NCBI GenBank assembly: GCA_945862265.1
Contig: CAMAXP010000004.1
Span: 100,118-157,607 of the forward strand
Source: Bordetella parapertussis
GTDB lineage: Bacteria > Pseudomonadota > Gammaproteobacteria > Burkholderiales > SG8-39
DNA: 57,490 nt
Direction of reading: 5' to 3'
Shown here piece by piece: positions 27,863-36,505 of the stretch (its first letter is position 1; each line of letters begins with the position of its first letter). The position numbers and the translations under genes are program-made. A model generated the notes under the pieces. The model was not told where the DNA came from and searched no databases. It saw nothing but the letters and a program-made list of their open reading frames with translations.

Positions 27863-27896
27863 GCAACCAACAGATTAAACGATCCGGGAGAAGCAC

Positions 27897-29501
27897 ATGA
27901 GCGCAGTCCTCGACGAGCACGGCCACGGCAAGGATGGTGATCACCACGGCGACCACCATCATGGCTACGGCGGCCTTATGCGCTGGGTCACGACGACCAA
28001 CCACAAGGACATCGGCTCGATGTACCTGTGGTTCAGCTTCGCCATGTTCATGGTGGGCGGCGTGATGGCGCTGGTGATCCGCGCGGAGCTGTTCAGCCCC
28101 GGCCTGCAGATCGTCAACCCCGAATTCTTCAACCAGATGACCACGATGCACGGGCTCATCATGGTGTTCGGCGCGATCATGCCGGCGTTCGTGGGCTTCG
28201 CGAACTGGTTGATCCCGATGCAGATCGGCGCGCCCGACATGGCGTTTGCCCGGATGAACAACTGGTCGTTCTGGATCCTGCCGTTCGCGGGAACACTGTT
28301 GATCATGTCATTCTTCGTGCCCGGCGGCGCGCCCGGCGTGGGCTGGACCATGTACGCCCCGCTTACCGTTCAGATGGGCATGGGCATGGACCTCACGATC
28401 TTCGCCGTGCACTTGCTGGGCATGTCCTCGATCATGGGCTCGATCAACATCGTGACCACGATCCTCAACATGCGCGCCCCGGGCATGACGCTGATGAAGA
28501 TGCCCCTCTTCTGCTGGACCTGGCTGATCACTGCGTACCTGCTGATCGCTTCCATGCCGGTGCTCGCCGGCGCCGTCACGATGACCCTGACCGACCGCCA
28601 CTTCGGCACGTCTTTCTTCAACGCGGCCGGCGGCGGCGACCCGGTGCTGTACCAGCACATCTTCTGGTTCTTCGGCCACCCCGAGGTCTACATCATCATC
28701 CTGCCGGCGTTCGGCGTCGTGTCGCAGATCCTGCCGGCGTTCTCACGCAAGCCCCTGTTCGGCTACGCCTCGATGGTCTACGCGACCGCCTCGATCGCGA
28801 TCCTGTCGTTCATCGTGTGGGCGCACCACATGTACACGGTGGGCATGCCCGTGACCGGCCAGCTGTTCTTCATGTACGCCACCACGCTGATCGCGGTGCC
28901 GACTGCGGCCAAGATCTTCAACTGGCTGGCGACGATGTGGCGCGGTTCGCTCACGTTCGAGACGCCGATGCTCTTCGCGCTCGGGTTCCTGTTCCTCTTC
29001 ACGATGGGCGGTTTCTCCGGGCTGGTGCTGTCGCTTGCGGCGGTGGACATCCAGCTGCATGACACCTACTACGTAGTGGCGCACTTCCACTATGTCATGG
29101 TGGCGGGCGCCCTCTTCACGGCGTTCGGCGGCGTCTACTTCTGGTTCCCGAAGTGGACCGGCAAGATGTACGACGAGACGCTCGGCAAGTGGCACTTCTG
29201 GCTGTCGATGATCTTCTTCAACATCACGTTCTTCGTACAGCACTTCTCGGGTCTCGCGGGCATGCCTCGCCGGATTCCCGACTACCCGCTGATCTTCGAA
29301 ACGTGGAACAAGATCTCCTCGATCGGCGCGTTCGGTTTCGGCCTGTCGCAGCTGTTGTTCCTGTACATCATCCTGAAGGCTCTCTCGAGCGGTGAGAAGG
29401 CCGCGGACAAGCAGTGGGAAGGCGCCGATTCGCTCGAGTGGACGCACCTGCCCTCGCCGGCGCCGTACCACTCGTTCGAGACCCCGCCGGTCGTCAAGTG
29501 A
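27897..29501 (+). CDS. ctaD: Cytochrome c oxidase subunit I
   Basis: 534 residues, twelve predicted membrane helices. Carries heme a, heme a3 and CuB. Ligands visible: His in TMHGLIMVFG, the His-Tyr site FFGHPEVYI, the CuB pair WAHHMYTVG, and the two heme His in YYVVAHFHYVM. A His-rich N-terminus (HGHGKDGDHHGDHHHGYGG) precedes the first helix. Proton-pumping terminal oxidase of the A type. Follows ctaC by 34 bases with GGAGAAGC before the ATG. Confidence 0.97.
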   Translation: MSAVLDEHGHGKDGDHHGDHHHGYGGLMRWVTTTNHKDIGSMYLWFSFAMFMVGGVMALVIRAELFSPGLQIVNPEFFNQMTTMHGLIMVFGAIMPAFVGFANWLIPMQIGAPDMAFARMNNWSFWILPFAGTLLIMSFFVPGGAPGVGWTMYAPLTVQMGMGMDLTIFAVHLLGMSSIMGSINIVTTILNMRAPGMTLMKMPLFCWTWLITAYLLIASMPVLAGAVTMTLTDRHFGTSFFNAAGGGDPVLYQHIFWFFGHPEVYIIILPAFGVVSQILPAFSRKPLFGYASMVYATASIAILSFIVWAHHMYTVGMPVTGQLFFMYATTLIAVPTAAKIFNWLATMWRGSLTFETPMLFALGFLFLFTMGGFSGLVLSLAAVDIQLHDTYYVVAHFHYVMVAGALFTAFGGVYFWFPKWTGKMYDETLGKWHFWLSMIFFNITFFVQHFSGLAGMPRRIPDYPLIFETWNKISSIGAFGFGLSQLLFLYIILKALSSGEKAADKQWEGADSLEWTHLPSPAPYHSFETPPVVK

Positions 29502-29539
29502 GCGCAGGCCTGGCCCATGGCGCGCAGGCGCGTCCCGCG

Positions 29540-29632
29540 ATGAACAGGAACACCCGTACGGGCCTGGTCCTGGCCGCGGTCGCGCTGGCATTCTTCCTCG
29601 CAATAGTTGCCAAGTACTGGCTGATCCGATGA
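29540..29632 (+). CDS. Cytochrome oxidase small assembly protein
   Basis: 30-residue single-helix protein (MNRNTRTGLVLAAVALAFFL... ends in YWLIR). Very short one-helix proteins of this type stand between ctaD and ctaG in betaproteobacteria. ATG 29540 fits the family start; GTG 29498, overlapping the ctaD stop as GTGA, would add 14 residues and might be used through coupling. Its stop overlaps the ctaG start. Confidence 0.7.
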   Translation: MNRNTRTGLVLAAVALAFFLAIVAKYWLIR

Positions 29633-30183
29633 GCGCGACCGAGGGCGGCCATGGCCTGTCCGACAACCGGCGCACGCTGGTCAAGCTGTCCATCGTCGCG
29701 TCGCTGATGTTCGGGTTCGGCTATGCGATGGTGCCGTTCTACAAGCAGATCTGCATCGCCCTCGGGTTGAACAGCCTGTCGCCCGTGGCTGTGGCTACGG
29801 CCGAGAACACCCAGATCGACTATTCGCGCACCGTCACCATAGAACTGGATGCCAACGCCCACCACCTGCCCTGGCGCTTCAAGCCCATGCAGAACCATAT
29901 CGCCGTTCATCCCGGCGAGCTGATCACCGTGGAGTACGAGATCGTCAATACCCGCACGACCCCGGTCACCGGCCAGGCCGTGCCGAGCTACGGGCCGCAG
30001 CTGGCCGGACAGTATTTCAGCAAGCTCGAGTGCTTCTGCTTCTCCAAGCAGACGCTCGCGGGCGGCGAGACCCGGCGCATGCCGGTCGTGTTCCTCATCG
30101 ACCCGAAACTGCCTGCGGACGTCCGCTCGATCACCCTGTCCTACACCTTCTTCGAGGTGGCGGGGATGGGCGGAAAGTCGTGA
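29629..30183 (+). CDS. ctaG: Cytochrome c oxidase assembly protein CtaG (Cox11 family)
   Basis: 184 residues. Inner-membrane anchored copper chaperone that inserts CuB into subunit I. One N-terminal helix (LVKLSIVASLMFGFGYAMVP), a Cys in FYKQICIALG, and the Cu-binding ECFCFSKQTL. The periplasmic domain has the Cox11 immunoglobulin-like fold pattern (QAVPSYGPQLAGQYFSKL). Starts with an ATGA overlap with the small assembly gene. Confidence 0.95.
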   Translation: MSATEGGHGLSDNRRTLVKLSIVASLMFGFGYAMVPFYKQICIALGLNSLSPVAVATAENTQIDYSRTVTIELDANAHHLPWRFKPMQNHIAVHPGELITVEYEIVNTRTTPVTGQAVPSYGPQLAGQYFSKLECFCFSKQTLAGGETRRMPVVFLIDPKLPADVRSITLSYTFFEVAGMGGKS

Positions 30184-30386
30184 TGCCGCAGGAAGCGCCG
30201 CGCAAGGCGTCGAACGCAGCCGTGGCCAAGGCCGTGTTCTGGTCGTTTTTCGGCGTGCGCAAGAAAAAAGATTACGTAAGCGATTCGCTGAGCATCAGCC
30301 CGGTCCAGGTCATCGTGGCGGGCCTGGTGGGCGCGGTCCTGTTCGTGCTTACGCTCCTCATGGTGGTCAGGCTGGTCACCAGCTGA
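30183..30386 (+). CDS. DUF2970 family small membrane protein
   Basis: 67 residues. Short cytoplasmic part (KAVFWSFFGVRKKKDYVSD) and one C-terminal helix (PVQVIVAGLVGAVLFVLTLLMVV). DUF2970 proteins occur in betaproteobacterial oxidase clusters between ctaG and ctaE and presumably help assembly; no biochemical role is known. The start shares a base with the ctaG stop (TGATG). Confidence 0.85.
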   Translation: MPQEAPRKASNAAVAKAVFWSFFGVRKKKDYVSDSLSISPVQVIVAGLVGAVLFVLTLLMVVRLVTS

Positions 30387-30441
30387 CCGCAGTCGGGAAA
30401 ACGCAGGAATCTGGAAACAGGGATTACGGGAGAAAACGAAA

Positions 30442-31308
30442 ATGTCGCAACATCCGACCGCTCAAGGCACACCGGCCTACTACATACCGCAGCCGATGCC
30501 GTGGCCCATCATGGGTTCGGTGGGCCTGTTCTGCATGGCGCTGGGGGCCGTGTTCGTCTTCAACGGCATGAGCGCCGGCTGGGTGTCGCTCGCGCTTGGC
30601 ACGGTAATCATTTTGTACATGCTGTACCGCTGGTTCGGGGACGTGATCCGCGAATCCGAGACCGGGCAGTACTCCAAGCAGGTGGACATGTCGTTTCGCT
30701 GGGGCATGAGCTGGTTCATCTTCTCGGAAGTCATGTTCTTCGCCGGATTCTTCGGCGCGCTGTTCTGGGCGAGGGTCATCTCGGTCCCTGAACTCGGCGA
30801 CCTGATCCACAACGAGACCCTCTGGCCGGGCTTCTCAGGCCACTGGCCTTCGGCCGGCCCGGGCTTTGCCGAGAAGTTCACCCCGATGGCCGCCTGGGGG
30901 CTGCCTGCGCTCAACACGTTCCTGCTGCTGTCCTCCGGCGTGACGCTTACGATCGCCCACTGGGCCCTCAAAGAGCGGAAGCGCGGCCTGCTGAACCTGT
31001 TCATGTTCTTCACCGTTGCGCTCGGCGCGATCTTCCTGGTGTGCCAGGTGGTCGAGTACGGCCACGGCTACTCGGATCTGAACCTCAAGCTGTCGACCGG
31101 CGTCTACGGGTCGACCTTCTACATGCTGACCGGCTTTCACGGGTTCCACGTGACGCTCGGCGCGATCATGCTGGCGGTGATCCTTGCGCGCTGCCTGATG
31201 GGGCACTTCAAGCCGGACCAGCATTTTGCGTTCGAGGCGGTTGCCTGGTACTGGCACTTCGTCGACGTGGTGTGGCTCGGCCTGTTCATCTTCGTCTACT
31301 GGCTGTAG
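30442..31308 (+). CDS. ctaE: Cytochrome c oxidase subunit III
   Basis: 288 residues with seven predicted helices. Family motifs: WFIFSEVMFFAGFFGALFW with the conserved Glu, LLLSSGVTLTIAHWAL, and the C-terminal FEAVAWYWHFVDVVWLGLF. Stabilises the catalytic core and supports proton uptake. GGGAGAAAACGAAA precedes the ATG. Its operon ends with the strong terminator at 31399. Confidence 0.96.
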   Translation: MSQHPTAQGTPAYYIPQPMPWPIMGSVGLFCMALGAVFVFNGMSAGWVSLALGTVIILYMLYRWFGDVIRESETGQYSKQVDMSFRWGMSWFIFSEVMFFAGFFGALFWARVISVPELGDLIHNETLWPGFSGHWPSAGPGFAEKFTPMAAWGLPALNTFLLLSSGVTLTIAHWALKERKRGLLNLFMFFTVALGAIFLVCQVVEYGHGYSDLNLKLSTGVYGSTFYMLTGFHGFHVTLGAIMLAVILARCLMGHFKPDQHFAFEAVAWYWHFVDVVWLGLFIFVYWL

Positions 31309-31398
31309 ACGGACGCACCCCATCCAAGACAACGAGGAGGAGGGATCCACGCGAGCGCGCCAAGACGCTTGCCGGGAACCCCGGAGGTACGAAGTCTT

Positions 31399-31430
31399 GA
31401 TGCCGCACCCAGTGTGCGGCATCTTTTTTT
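31399..31430 (+). terminator. Intrinsic terminator after ctaE
   Basis: GATGCCGCAC (31399-31408), loop CCAGT, GTGCGGCATC (31414-31423), seven T. Perfect 10-bp stem. It also ends close to the convergent twin-TM gene. Confidence 0.93.
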
Positions 31431-31436
31431 GTGGAG

Positions 31437-31637
31437 TTACCCGGGAACGCGTCCCGGAATGAAACCAAAGTAGTAACTGGCCATCAAAATCAGGAACAGC
31501 GTTACCGACAGTCCGACGCGGAGCGCAAGCGCCTTCACCGCCCGGTTGGACTTGTGGTCGTCGCGCATGACGTAATACAGCCCCGAGACGAGGCTTCCAA
31601 TGATCAGGAAAAGCATGAGGACCACGAAGTAGCGCAT
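31437..31637 (-). CDS. Twin transmembrane protein, DUF2909 family
   Basis: 66 residues with two helices: MRYFVVLMLFLIIGSLVSGL and VGLSVTLFLILMASYYFGFI, separated by a charged loop (RDDHKSNRAVKAL). The DUF2909 family is found beside surf1 in betaproteobacterial oxidase clusters, usually on the opposite strand as here. Function unknown. ATG 31637 fits the family; ATG 31655 would add six residues. Confidence 0.85.
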   Translation of the reverse strand: MRYFVVLMLFLIIGSLVSGLYYVMRDDHKSNRAVKALALRVGLSVTLFLILMASYYFGFIPGRVPG

Positions 31638-31675
31638 GGATCCAGTGTAGCCCATGGATAGAAGCCCCTCTACCG

Positions 31676-32404
31676 ATGCCGCCTAGCCTGCAGGGATTGC
31701 GCTTTCGCCCGCGCTGGTGGGCCGGCCTGCTCGCGCTCGCGGCCTGCGCCGCCACGCTGTCGCTCGGCAACTGGCAGTCGCGCCGTGCGGAGGAGAAGCG
31801 CGGCCTTGCGGAGCGCTTCGAACAGGCCAGCCGGGTGGCGCCGCTGGCCGTTCCCGCGGTTCCCGCCGTCCCCGGGGCCCTGGCTTTCAAGCACTTATCC
31901 GCAAAGGGCGAATTCGTGCCGCGCTACACCGTTTTCCTCGACAACAAGGTCTACCGCGGCCGCGTGGGGTATTTCGTGGTCACGCCGTTGCGCCTGTCCG
32001 GGAGCACGCTGCATGTGCTCGTGAACCGCGGCTGGATTGCGGCCGGCGCGCGTCGGGAGGACATCCCCGAGGTCAAAACGCCCGAAGGCGAAGTGGTCGT
32101 CGAAGGGTACGGGCTTGAACACGCCCCCCGCGTGCTTTCGGCGGGTGGCGGCCGGCCGGAAGGAAGGGTCTGGCAAGGGCTGGCCTTTGGGGATTTCACC
32201 CAGTGGTCAGGGCTTGCGCTGCAGCCGGTCTTTCTAGAGCAGCGCTCCAGTGCCGCAGACGGACTCGTGCGCGACTGGCCCGCACCGGATTTCGGGATCG
32301 AAAAGCATACGAGTTATTCGATCCAGTGGTATCTCATTGCCGCGCTGTCCGTGGCGCTTTTCCTGATCCTGAGTGTCCAACGTGAACCAACTGCTCCCGG
32401 CTGA
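31676..32404 (+). CDS. SURF1 family cytochrome oxidase biogenesis protein
   Basis: 242 residues. Two membrane helices at the ends (WWAGLLALAACAATLSLGNW and YLIAALSVALFLILSVQ) enclose a periplasmic domain. Family features: GNWQSRRAEEK after the first helix, VFLDNKVYRGRVGYFVVTPL, LVNRGWI, and the C-terminal SYSIQWY. Surf1 helps insert heme a3. A VPAVPAVPG stretch is a small local repeat. The next gene overlaps its end. Confidence 0.92.
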   Translation: MPPSLQGLRFRPRWWAGLLALAACAATLSLGNWQSRRAEEKRGLAERFEQASRVAPLAVPAVPAVPGALAFKHLSAKGEFVPRYTVFLDNKVYRGRVGYFVVTPLRLSGSTLHVLVNRGWIAAGARREDIPEVKTPEGEVVVEGYGLEHAPRVLSAGGGRPEGRVWQGLAFGDFTQWSGLALQPVFLEQRSSAADGLVRDWPAPDFGIEKHTSYSIQWYLIAALSVALFLILSVQREPTAPG

Positions 32405-32972
32405 CCCGGTCAAGCGCGGGCGCATCAAGCTGCTCGCACTGGCCGCCTTCTTCGCGCTTCCCGTAGTGGCGGGATACGTCGCGTTCTTTTTCGAATGGAT
32501 GCCCGGCAGCGCGGCCAACTACGGCACGCTGATCCCGGCGCGGCCGCTTCCGGACGCTACCCTGCAGGGCGCGGACCAGCGGCCTTTCAAGGTGTCCGAG
32601 CTGCGCGGTAAATGGTTCCTCGTGCAGTTCGATACTGGCGCGTGCGACGCCTACTGCGAGCGCAAACTCTATTTCATGCGCCAGGTCAGGAAGGCGCTCG
32701 GCAAGGACATGACGCGCGTCGAGCGTGTCTGGTTGCTGACCGACGAGCAGGCGCCGAAGGCGCGCCTTGTCGAGGCCATCGAAGGCACCCGCCTTGCGCG
32801 GCCCTCCGGCCGGGCTTTCACGGACGAGTTTCCCGCGGAGCGATCGAACACCGACCACATCTACCTGGTCGATCCGCTCGGCAACCTGATGATGCGTTTT
32901 CCCAGGGATCCCGACCCGTCGCGGATGCTCAAGGACATGCAGAGGCTCATGAAAGTCTCGGGGATCGGATGA
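32373..32972 (+). CDS. SCO-like thioredoxin-fold membrane protein of the oxidase cluster
   Basis: 199 residues. One N-terminal helix (LLALAAFFALPVVAGYVAFF) and a periplasmic domain resembling the SCO/thioredoxin fold: LPDATLQGADQRPFKVSEL, GKWFLVQFDTGACDAYCERKL, HIYLVDPLGNLMMRFP. The Cys pair is CDAYC, three residues apart like the CxxxC of Sco, but no distal His is evident. It may be a thiol reductase for CuA-site cysteines or a Cu handler. Start GTG 32373; GTG 32382 is possible. Overlaps surf1 and, by ATGA, ctaA. Confidence 0.8.
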   Translation: MSNVNQLLPADPVKRGRIKLLALAAFFALPVVAGYVAFFFEWMPGSAANYGTLIPARPLPDATLQGADQRPFKVSELRGKWFLVQFDTGACDAYCERKLYFMRQVRKALGKDMTRVERVWLLTDEQAPKARLVEAIEGTRLARPSGRAFTDEFPAERSNTDHIYLVDPLGNLMMRFPRDPDPSRMLKDMQRLMKVSGIG

Positions 32973-34009
32973 TGCAGGATCGGACTGGTACGTATCGCAC
33001 ACTGGTGTTCGCCAGCGTGCTGCTGACGTTCATTGTCGTCGTGGTCGGCGCCTGGGTGCGGCTGTCCGATGCGGGGCTCGGATGCCCGGACTGGCCGGGC
33101 TGCTACGGCAAGCTCACGCCGGCGCATGCCCTCGGGCAGATCGAGCGCGCGGTGCAGGAACAGGGCGGCACGCACGGGCCGGTCTCGCTGCCCAAGGCCT
33201 GGAAGGAAATGGGGCATCGCTATCTCGCCGGCACGCTCGGCCTCATGATCCTCGCGATCGCGGTCCTGGCCTGGGTGAGGCGCGAGGGGCTGCGCCAGTC
33301 CCCGTGGCTGCCGACGGCCATCGTGCTGGTGGTCGGGATCCAGGCCACGCTCGGGAAGTGGACGGTCACGATGCTGCTCAAGCCGGCCATCGTCACGAGC
33401 CACTTGGTCGGCGGGATGATGACGCTGGCGCTGCTGGTGTGGCTCGCCTTGCGACAGTGGGGCTTCGCGGCGAGCGCGGATCCCAAGCGGATCCAGTCCG
33501 TGCACCCACTTGCGCTGTGGGCGCTGGTTGTCCTGTGCGCGCAGGTGCTGCTCGGCGGATGGGTGAGCACGAACTACGCCGCGCTGGCCTGCCCGGACCT
33601 GCCGCTGTGCCGTGGTGCCGTGCTGCCTCCCATGGATTTTGCGAATGCCTTCCACGTGGTGCGCGAACTCGGGATGACGCCGGATGGCGCATTGCTTTCG
33701 GCCGAAGCACTGACCGCGATCCACTGGACGCACCGCATGTTTGCACTGCTGGTCGTAGCGATGCTTGGATGGCTCGCCGCGCGCCTGCTGCGAGACCCCG
33801 AATTGCGCCCCCTTGGCGGTGCGCTCGCGGGCATGCTGGGGGTGCAGGTCGCGGTGGGCCTCGCCACCGTTGTGTACAGCCTGCCGCTGGCGCTGGCGGC
33901 GGCCCACAATGCCGGGGCGGCGCTGCTGCTCGGACTGCTGATCGTGATAAACTACGTTTCTTTCCATGGACTTGCGCCACATCGAGTGGGGCGAGGCCCG
34001 GCCTCCTGA
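32969..34009 (+). CDS. ctaA: Heme A synthase (COX15/CtaA family)
   Basis: 346 residues, eight predicted helices. Oxidises the C8 methyl of heme O to give heme A. Motifs: [19 protein letters not shown] near the N-terminus and its later repeat [20 protein letters not shown], plus heme-binding His in [27 protein letters not shown] and [13 protein letters not shown] overlaps the previous stop. Followed by ctaB, which supplies heme O. Confidence 0.95.
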   Translation: MMQDRTGTYRTLVFASVLLTFIVVVVGAWVRLSDAGLGCPDWPGCYGKLTPAHALGQIERAVQEQGGTHGPVSLPKAWKEMGHRYLAGTLGLMILAIAVLAWVRREGLRQSPWLPTAIVLVVGIQATLGKWTVTMLLKPAIVTSHLVGGMMTLALLVWLALRQWGFAASADPKRIQSVHPLALWALVVLCAQVLLGGWVSTNYAALACPDLPLCRGAVLPPMDFANAFHVVRELGMTPDGALLSAEALTAIHWTHRMFALLVVAMLGWLAARLLRDPELRPLGGALAGMLGVQVAVGLATVVYSLPLALAAAHNAGAALLLGLLIVINYVSFHGLAPHRVGRGPAS

Positions 34010-34019
34010 AGCACCGAAC

Positions 34020-34925
34020 GTGTCCACTCAAGCCCTGAATCCCTCCGGTCCGCCGTCGCTGGCGAAGAAGCTGCGCGCGTTCTATGCGTTGACCAAGCCG
34101 CGGGTGGTCTCGCTGATCGTATTCACTGCAGTGATCGGCATGTTCCTCGCAACGCCCGGCATGGTGCCCCTGCAGGTGCTGCTGGCTGGAACTTTCGGGA
34201 TCGCGCTGGTCGCGGGTGCGGCTGCCGCAGTCAACTGCCTCGTCGAGCAGAAGATCGATGCGCTGATGCGCCGCACCAGCTGGCGGCCCTTGCCGCGTGG
34301 CGACCTTACTGCGCTGCAGACGATTGTCTTCGCAGGGGCGGTCGGCGGCGTCGGGCTCTGGACCCTGAACACTTTCGTCAACCCGCTCACGATGTGGCTG
34401 ACGCTGGGCACTTTCGTCGGCTATGCGATCGTCTATACCGTGATCCTCAAGCCGGCAACCCCCCAGAACATCGTGATTGGCGGCGCTTCAGGCGCAATGC
34501 CGCCTGTGCTCGGATGGGCCGCGGTGACCGGCGAAGTCACCACCGAGGCGATGATGCTGTTCCTGATCATCTACACCTGGACCCCGCCGCACTTCTGGGC
34601 GCTGGCGCTGTACCGCACCGAGGAATACGCCAAGGCCGGGCTGCCCATGCTGCCGGTCACGCACGGCCAGAAATTCACGCGGCTGCACGTGCTGCTGTAC
34701 ACGTTCATCATGTTCGCCGCCTCGCTGCTGCCGTTCGTGATCCGTATGAACGGCTGGCTCTACCTGGCCTCGGCCCTGGTGCTGGGCGGCATCTTCATCG
34801 GGTATGCGATACGGATCTACGTCGACTACAGCGATAGCCTGGCGCAGAAAACGTTCCGCTACTCCATCCTCTACCTGTCGCTGCTCTTCGCAGCCCTGCT
34901 CGCAGACCATTACCTTGTGGCGTAG
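34020..34925 (+). CDS. ctaB: Protoheme IX farnesyltransferase (heme O synthase)
   Basis: 301 residues, UbiA family with about nine helices. Adds a farnesyl group to heme B. Motifs: [15 protein letters not shown], the first Asp-rich site [20 protein letters not shown] and the second [22 protein letters not shown] 34020 gives a usual N-terminus; ATG 33966 would overlap ctaA by 44 bases. Its product feeds CtaA. Confidence 0.96.
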   Translation: MSTQALNPSGPPSLAKKLRAFYALTKPRVVSLIVFTAVIGMFLATPGMVPLQVLLAGTFGIALVAGAAAAVNCLVEQKIDALMRRTSWRPLPRGDLTALQTIVFAGAVGGVGLWTLNTFVNPLTMWLTLGTFVGYAIVYTVILKPATPQNIVIGGASGAMPPVLGWAAVTGEVTTEAMMLFLIIYTWTPPHFWALALYRTEEYAKAGLPMLPVTHGQKFTRLHVLLYTFIMFAASLLPFVIRMNGWLYLASALVLGGIFIGYAIRIYVDYSDSLAQKTFRYSILYLSLLFAALLADHYLVA

Positions 34926-35493
34926 CCTTGCCGCGGCCCTGGCCGTCGTCCTGCTGCTGGCCGGGTGCGATGGTGGCGGCCCGAAATTCAAGAATACCGA
35001 TATCACCGGGGCGGATTACGCCAAGGGGTTCGCGCTGACCGACCACACCGGCAAGCCTCGCACGCTGCCGGACTTTCGCGGCAAGGTGGTGGTGGTGTTC
35101 TTCGGCTATGCGCACTGCCCGGACGTCTGCCCTACGACGCTGGTGGAGCTGAAGCAGGTCATGCAGGCGCTGGGCCCCGATGCGGACAAGGTGCAGGTCG
35201 TTTTCATCACGCTCGACCCGGAGCGCGACACCCCGCAGGTCCTCGCCCAGTATGTGCCGGCCTTCGATCCGCGCTTCCTCGGCATGTACGCCGATACGCC
35301 GACCACCGTGAAGACCGCCAAGGACTTCAAGGTCTTCTTCGAAAAGCGCGGCGGGACCACGCCGGGCAGCTACACGATCGACCATACCGCGGCGAGCTTC
35401 GCGTTCGACACGCAGGGCCGGCTCCGGCTCTACGTGAAGCACGACGCCATCGGCACCCTCGCCGGGGACATCCGCACGCTGCTGAAGGAATAG
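34915..35493 (+). CDS. SCO1/SenC family copper chaperone, lipoprotein
   Basis: 192 residues. Lipoprotein signal with lipobox LLAGC (Cys about residue 17). Sco fold with the CxxxC copper site in [16 protein letters not shown] and a distal His in [24 protein letters not shown] segment also present as [11 protein letters not shown]. Delivers Cu to CuA of subunit II. The start is TTG 34915, inside the end of ctaB; no ATG is available there and the signal peptide begins exactly at this codon. Confidence 0.92.
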   Translation: MWRSLAAALAVVLLLAGCDGGGPKFKNTDITGADYAKGFALTDHTGKPRTLPDFRGKVVVVFFGYAHCPDVCPTTLVELKQVMQALGPDADKVQVVFITLDPERDTPQVLAQYVPAFDPRFLGMYADTPTTVKTAKDFKVFFEKRGGTTPGSYTIDHTAASFAFDTQGRLRLYVKHDAIGTLAGDIRTLLKE

Positions 35494-35498
35494 CGGCG

Positions 35499-35529
35499 GA
35501 AAAGAAAACGGCCGCGCGCAGCGGCCGTT
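35499..35529 (-). terminator. Intrinsic terminator of rpoH, possibly bidirectional
   Basis: AACGGCCGC (35507-35515) and GCGGCCGTT (35521-35529) form a 9-bp stem with a 5-base loop. On the minus strand a T-rich run (TTTTCTTTTCC) follows, as needed for ending rpoH. On the plus strand no T-run follows, so termination of sco is less certain. Confidence 0.8.
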
Positions 35530-35547
35530 CCCAGGGCGCGGACCCGG

Positions 35548-36414
35548 TCAGGCGGCGGCCGGCCCCATCAGTTTCCTCATCTTGTCGAGCGCCTTCGCCT
35601 CGATCTGGCGGATCCGCTCGGCCGAGACCTTGAACTCGTCCGCGAGGTCGTGCAGCGTCAGCGCATCCTTTTCGCGCAGCCAGCGCGTCTCGACGATCCG
35701 GCGGCTGCGCGGGTCGAGGCTGTCCAGCGCCTTGGCAAGGCCCTCGGTCTGCAGGCGCCCGGACTCTTCCGCCTCAAGGAGGCGCGAAGGCTCGGCATTG
35801 GCATCGGCGGCGAGATAATTCGCAGGCGCGTAGGTTTCATCGTCCTCGTCGGCTTCGAACGTCATTTCCTGCCCGGCGAGGCGCCTCTCCATTTCGGAGA
35901 CCTCCTCCGGCTTCACGTTCAGCTCCTTCGCCATGCGGCCGACCTCATCGGGCGACAGCGTGCCCAGGCCCTGCTTCATCGAGCGCAGGTTGAAGAACAG
36001 CTTCCTCTGGGCCTTGGTGGTCGCGACCTTGACCAGGCGCCAGTTGCGCAGGATGTATTCGTGGATCTCCGCCTTGATCCAGTGGATCGCGAAGGACACC
36101 AGCCGCACCCCGCGGTCCGGGTCGTAGCGCTTCACTGCCTTCATCAGGCCGATGTTGCCTTCCTGGATCAGGTCGGCGTGGGGCAGGCCGTAACCGAGGT
36201 AGCCGCGCGCGACCGACACCACCAGCCTGAGGTGCGACAGCACCAGCCCGCGGGCGGCGTCGAGGTCTTCGGTGTCACGGTACCTGCGGGCGAGTTGCTG
36301 CTCCTGCTCCAGGCTGAGGAGCGCGAAGCGGTTCACGGTCTGGATATACGTGTCCAGGCTCCCGGCCGGCATCGGCACCGGGAACTGCGCGGGCAGGGTC
36401 ATCGTGGCTTGCAT
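35548..36414 (-). CDS. rpoH: Heat-shock sigma factor RpoH (sigma-32)
   Basis: 288 residues. Region 2 includes LVLSHLRLVVSVARGYLGYG, LPHADLIQEGNIGLMKAV and VRLVSFAIHWIKAEIHEYI, followed by the RpoH box (about NWRLVKVATTKAQRKLFFNL) that marks the family. Region 4 is near the C-terminus (ALTLHDLADEFKVSAERIRQ). Directs transcription of heat-shock genes, including probably hslVU and hsp20 in this window. AGGAG precedes ATG 36414. The promoter carries a CIRCE operator. Confidence 0.96.
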   Translation of the reverse strand: MQATMTLPAQFPVPMPAGSLDTYIQTVNRFALLSLEQEQQLARRYRDTEDLDAARGLVLSHLRLVVSVARGYLGYGLPHADLIQEGNIGLMKAVKRYDPDRGVRLVSFAIHWIKAEIHEYILRNWRLVKVATTKAQRKLFFNLRSMKQGLGTLSPDEVGRMAKELNVKPEEVSEMERRLAGQEMTFEADEDDETYAPANYLAADANAEPSRLLEAEESGRLQTEGLAKALDSLDPRSRRIVETRWLREKDALTLHDLADEFKVSAERIRQIEAKALDKMRKLMGPAAA

Positions 36415-36442
36415 ATGGCGATATCTCCTATGGGAAGAAATT

Positions 36443-36469
36443 CTAGCACTCTCCACGTTAGAGTGCTAA
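36443..36469 (-). promoter_or_regulatory. CIRCE element (HrcA operator) over the rpoH promoter
   Basis: Read on the minus strand: TTAGCACTC, nine bases, GAGTGCTAG. This matches CIRCE (TTAGCACTC-N9-GAGTGCTAA) with one mismatch in the last base. A TAGAAT -10 hexamer (minus strand, 36445-36440) overlaps the right half, and TTAGCA 18 bases upstream could be the -35, so bound HrcA would block RNA polymerase. Confidence 0.88.
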
Positions 36470-36505
36470 TTCCTGCCCAAGTTCCGGCAAGTCAGGGTGA
36501 TGCCT

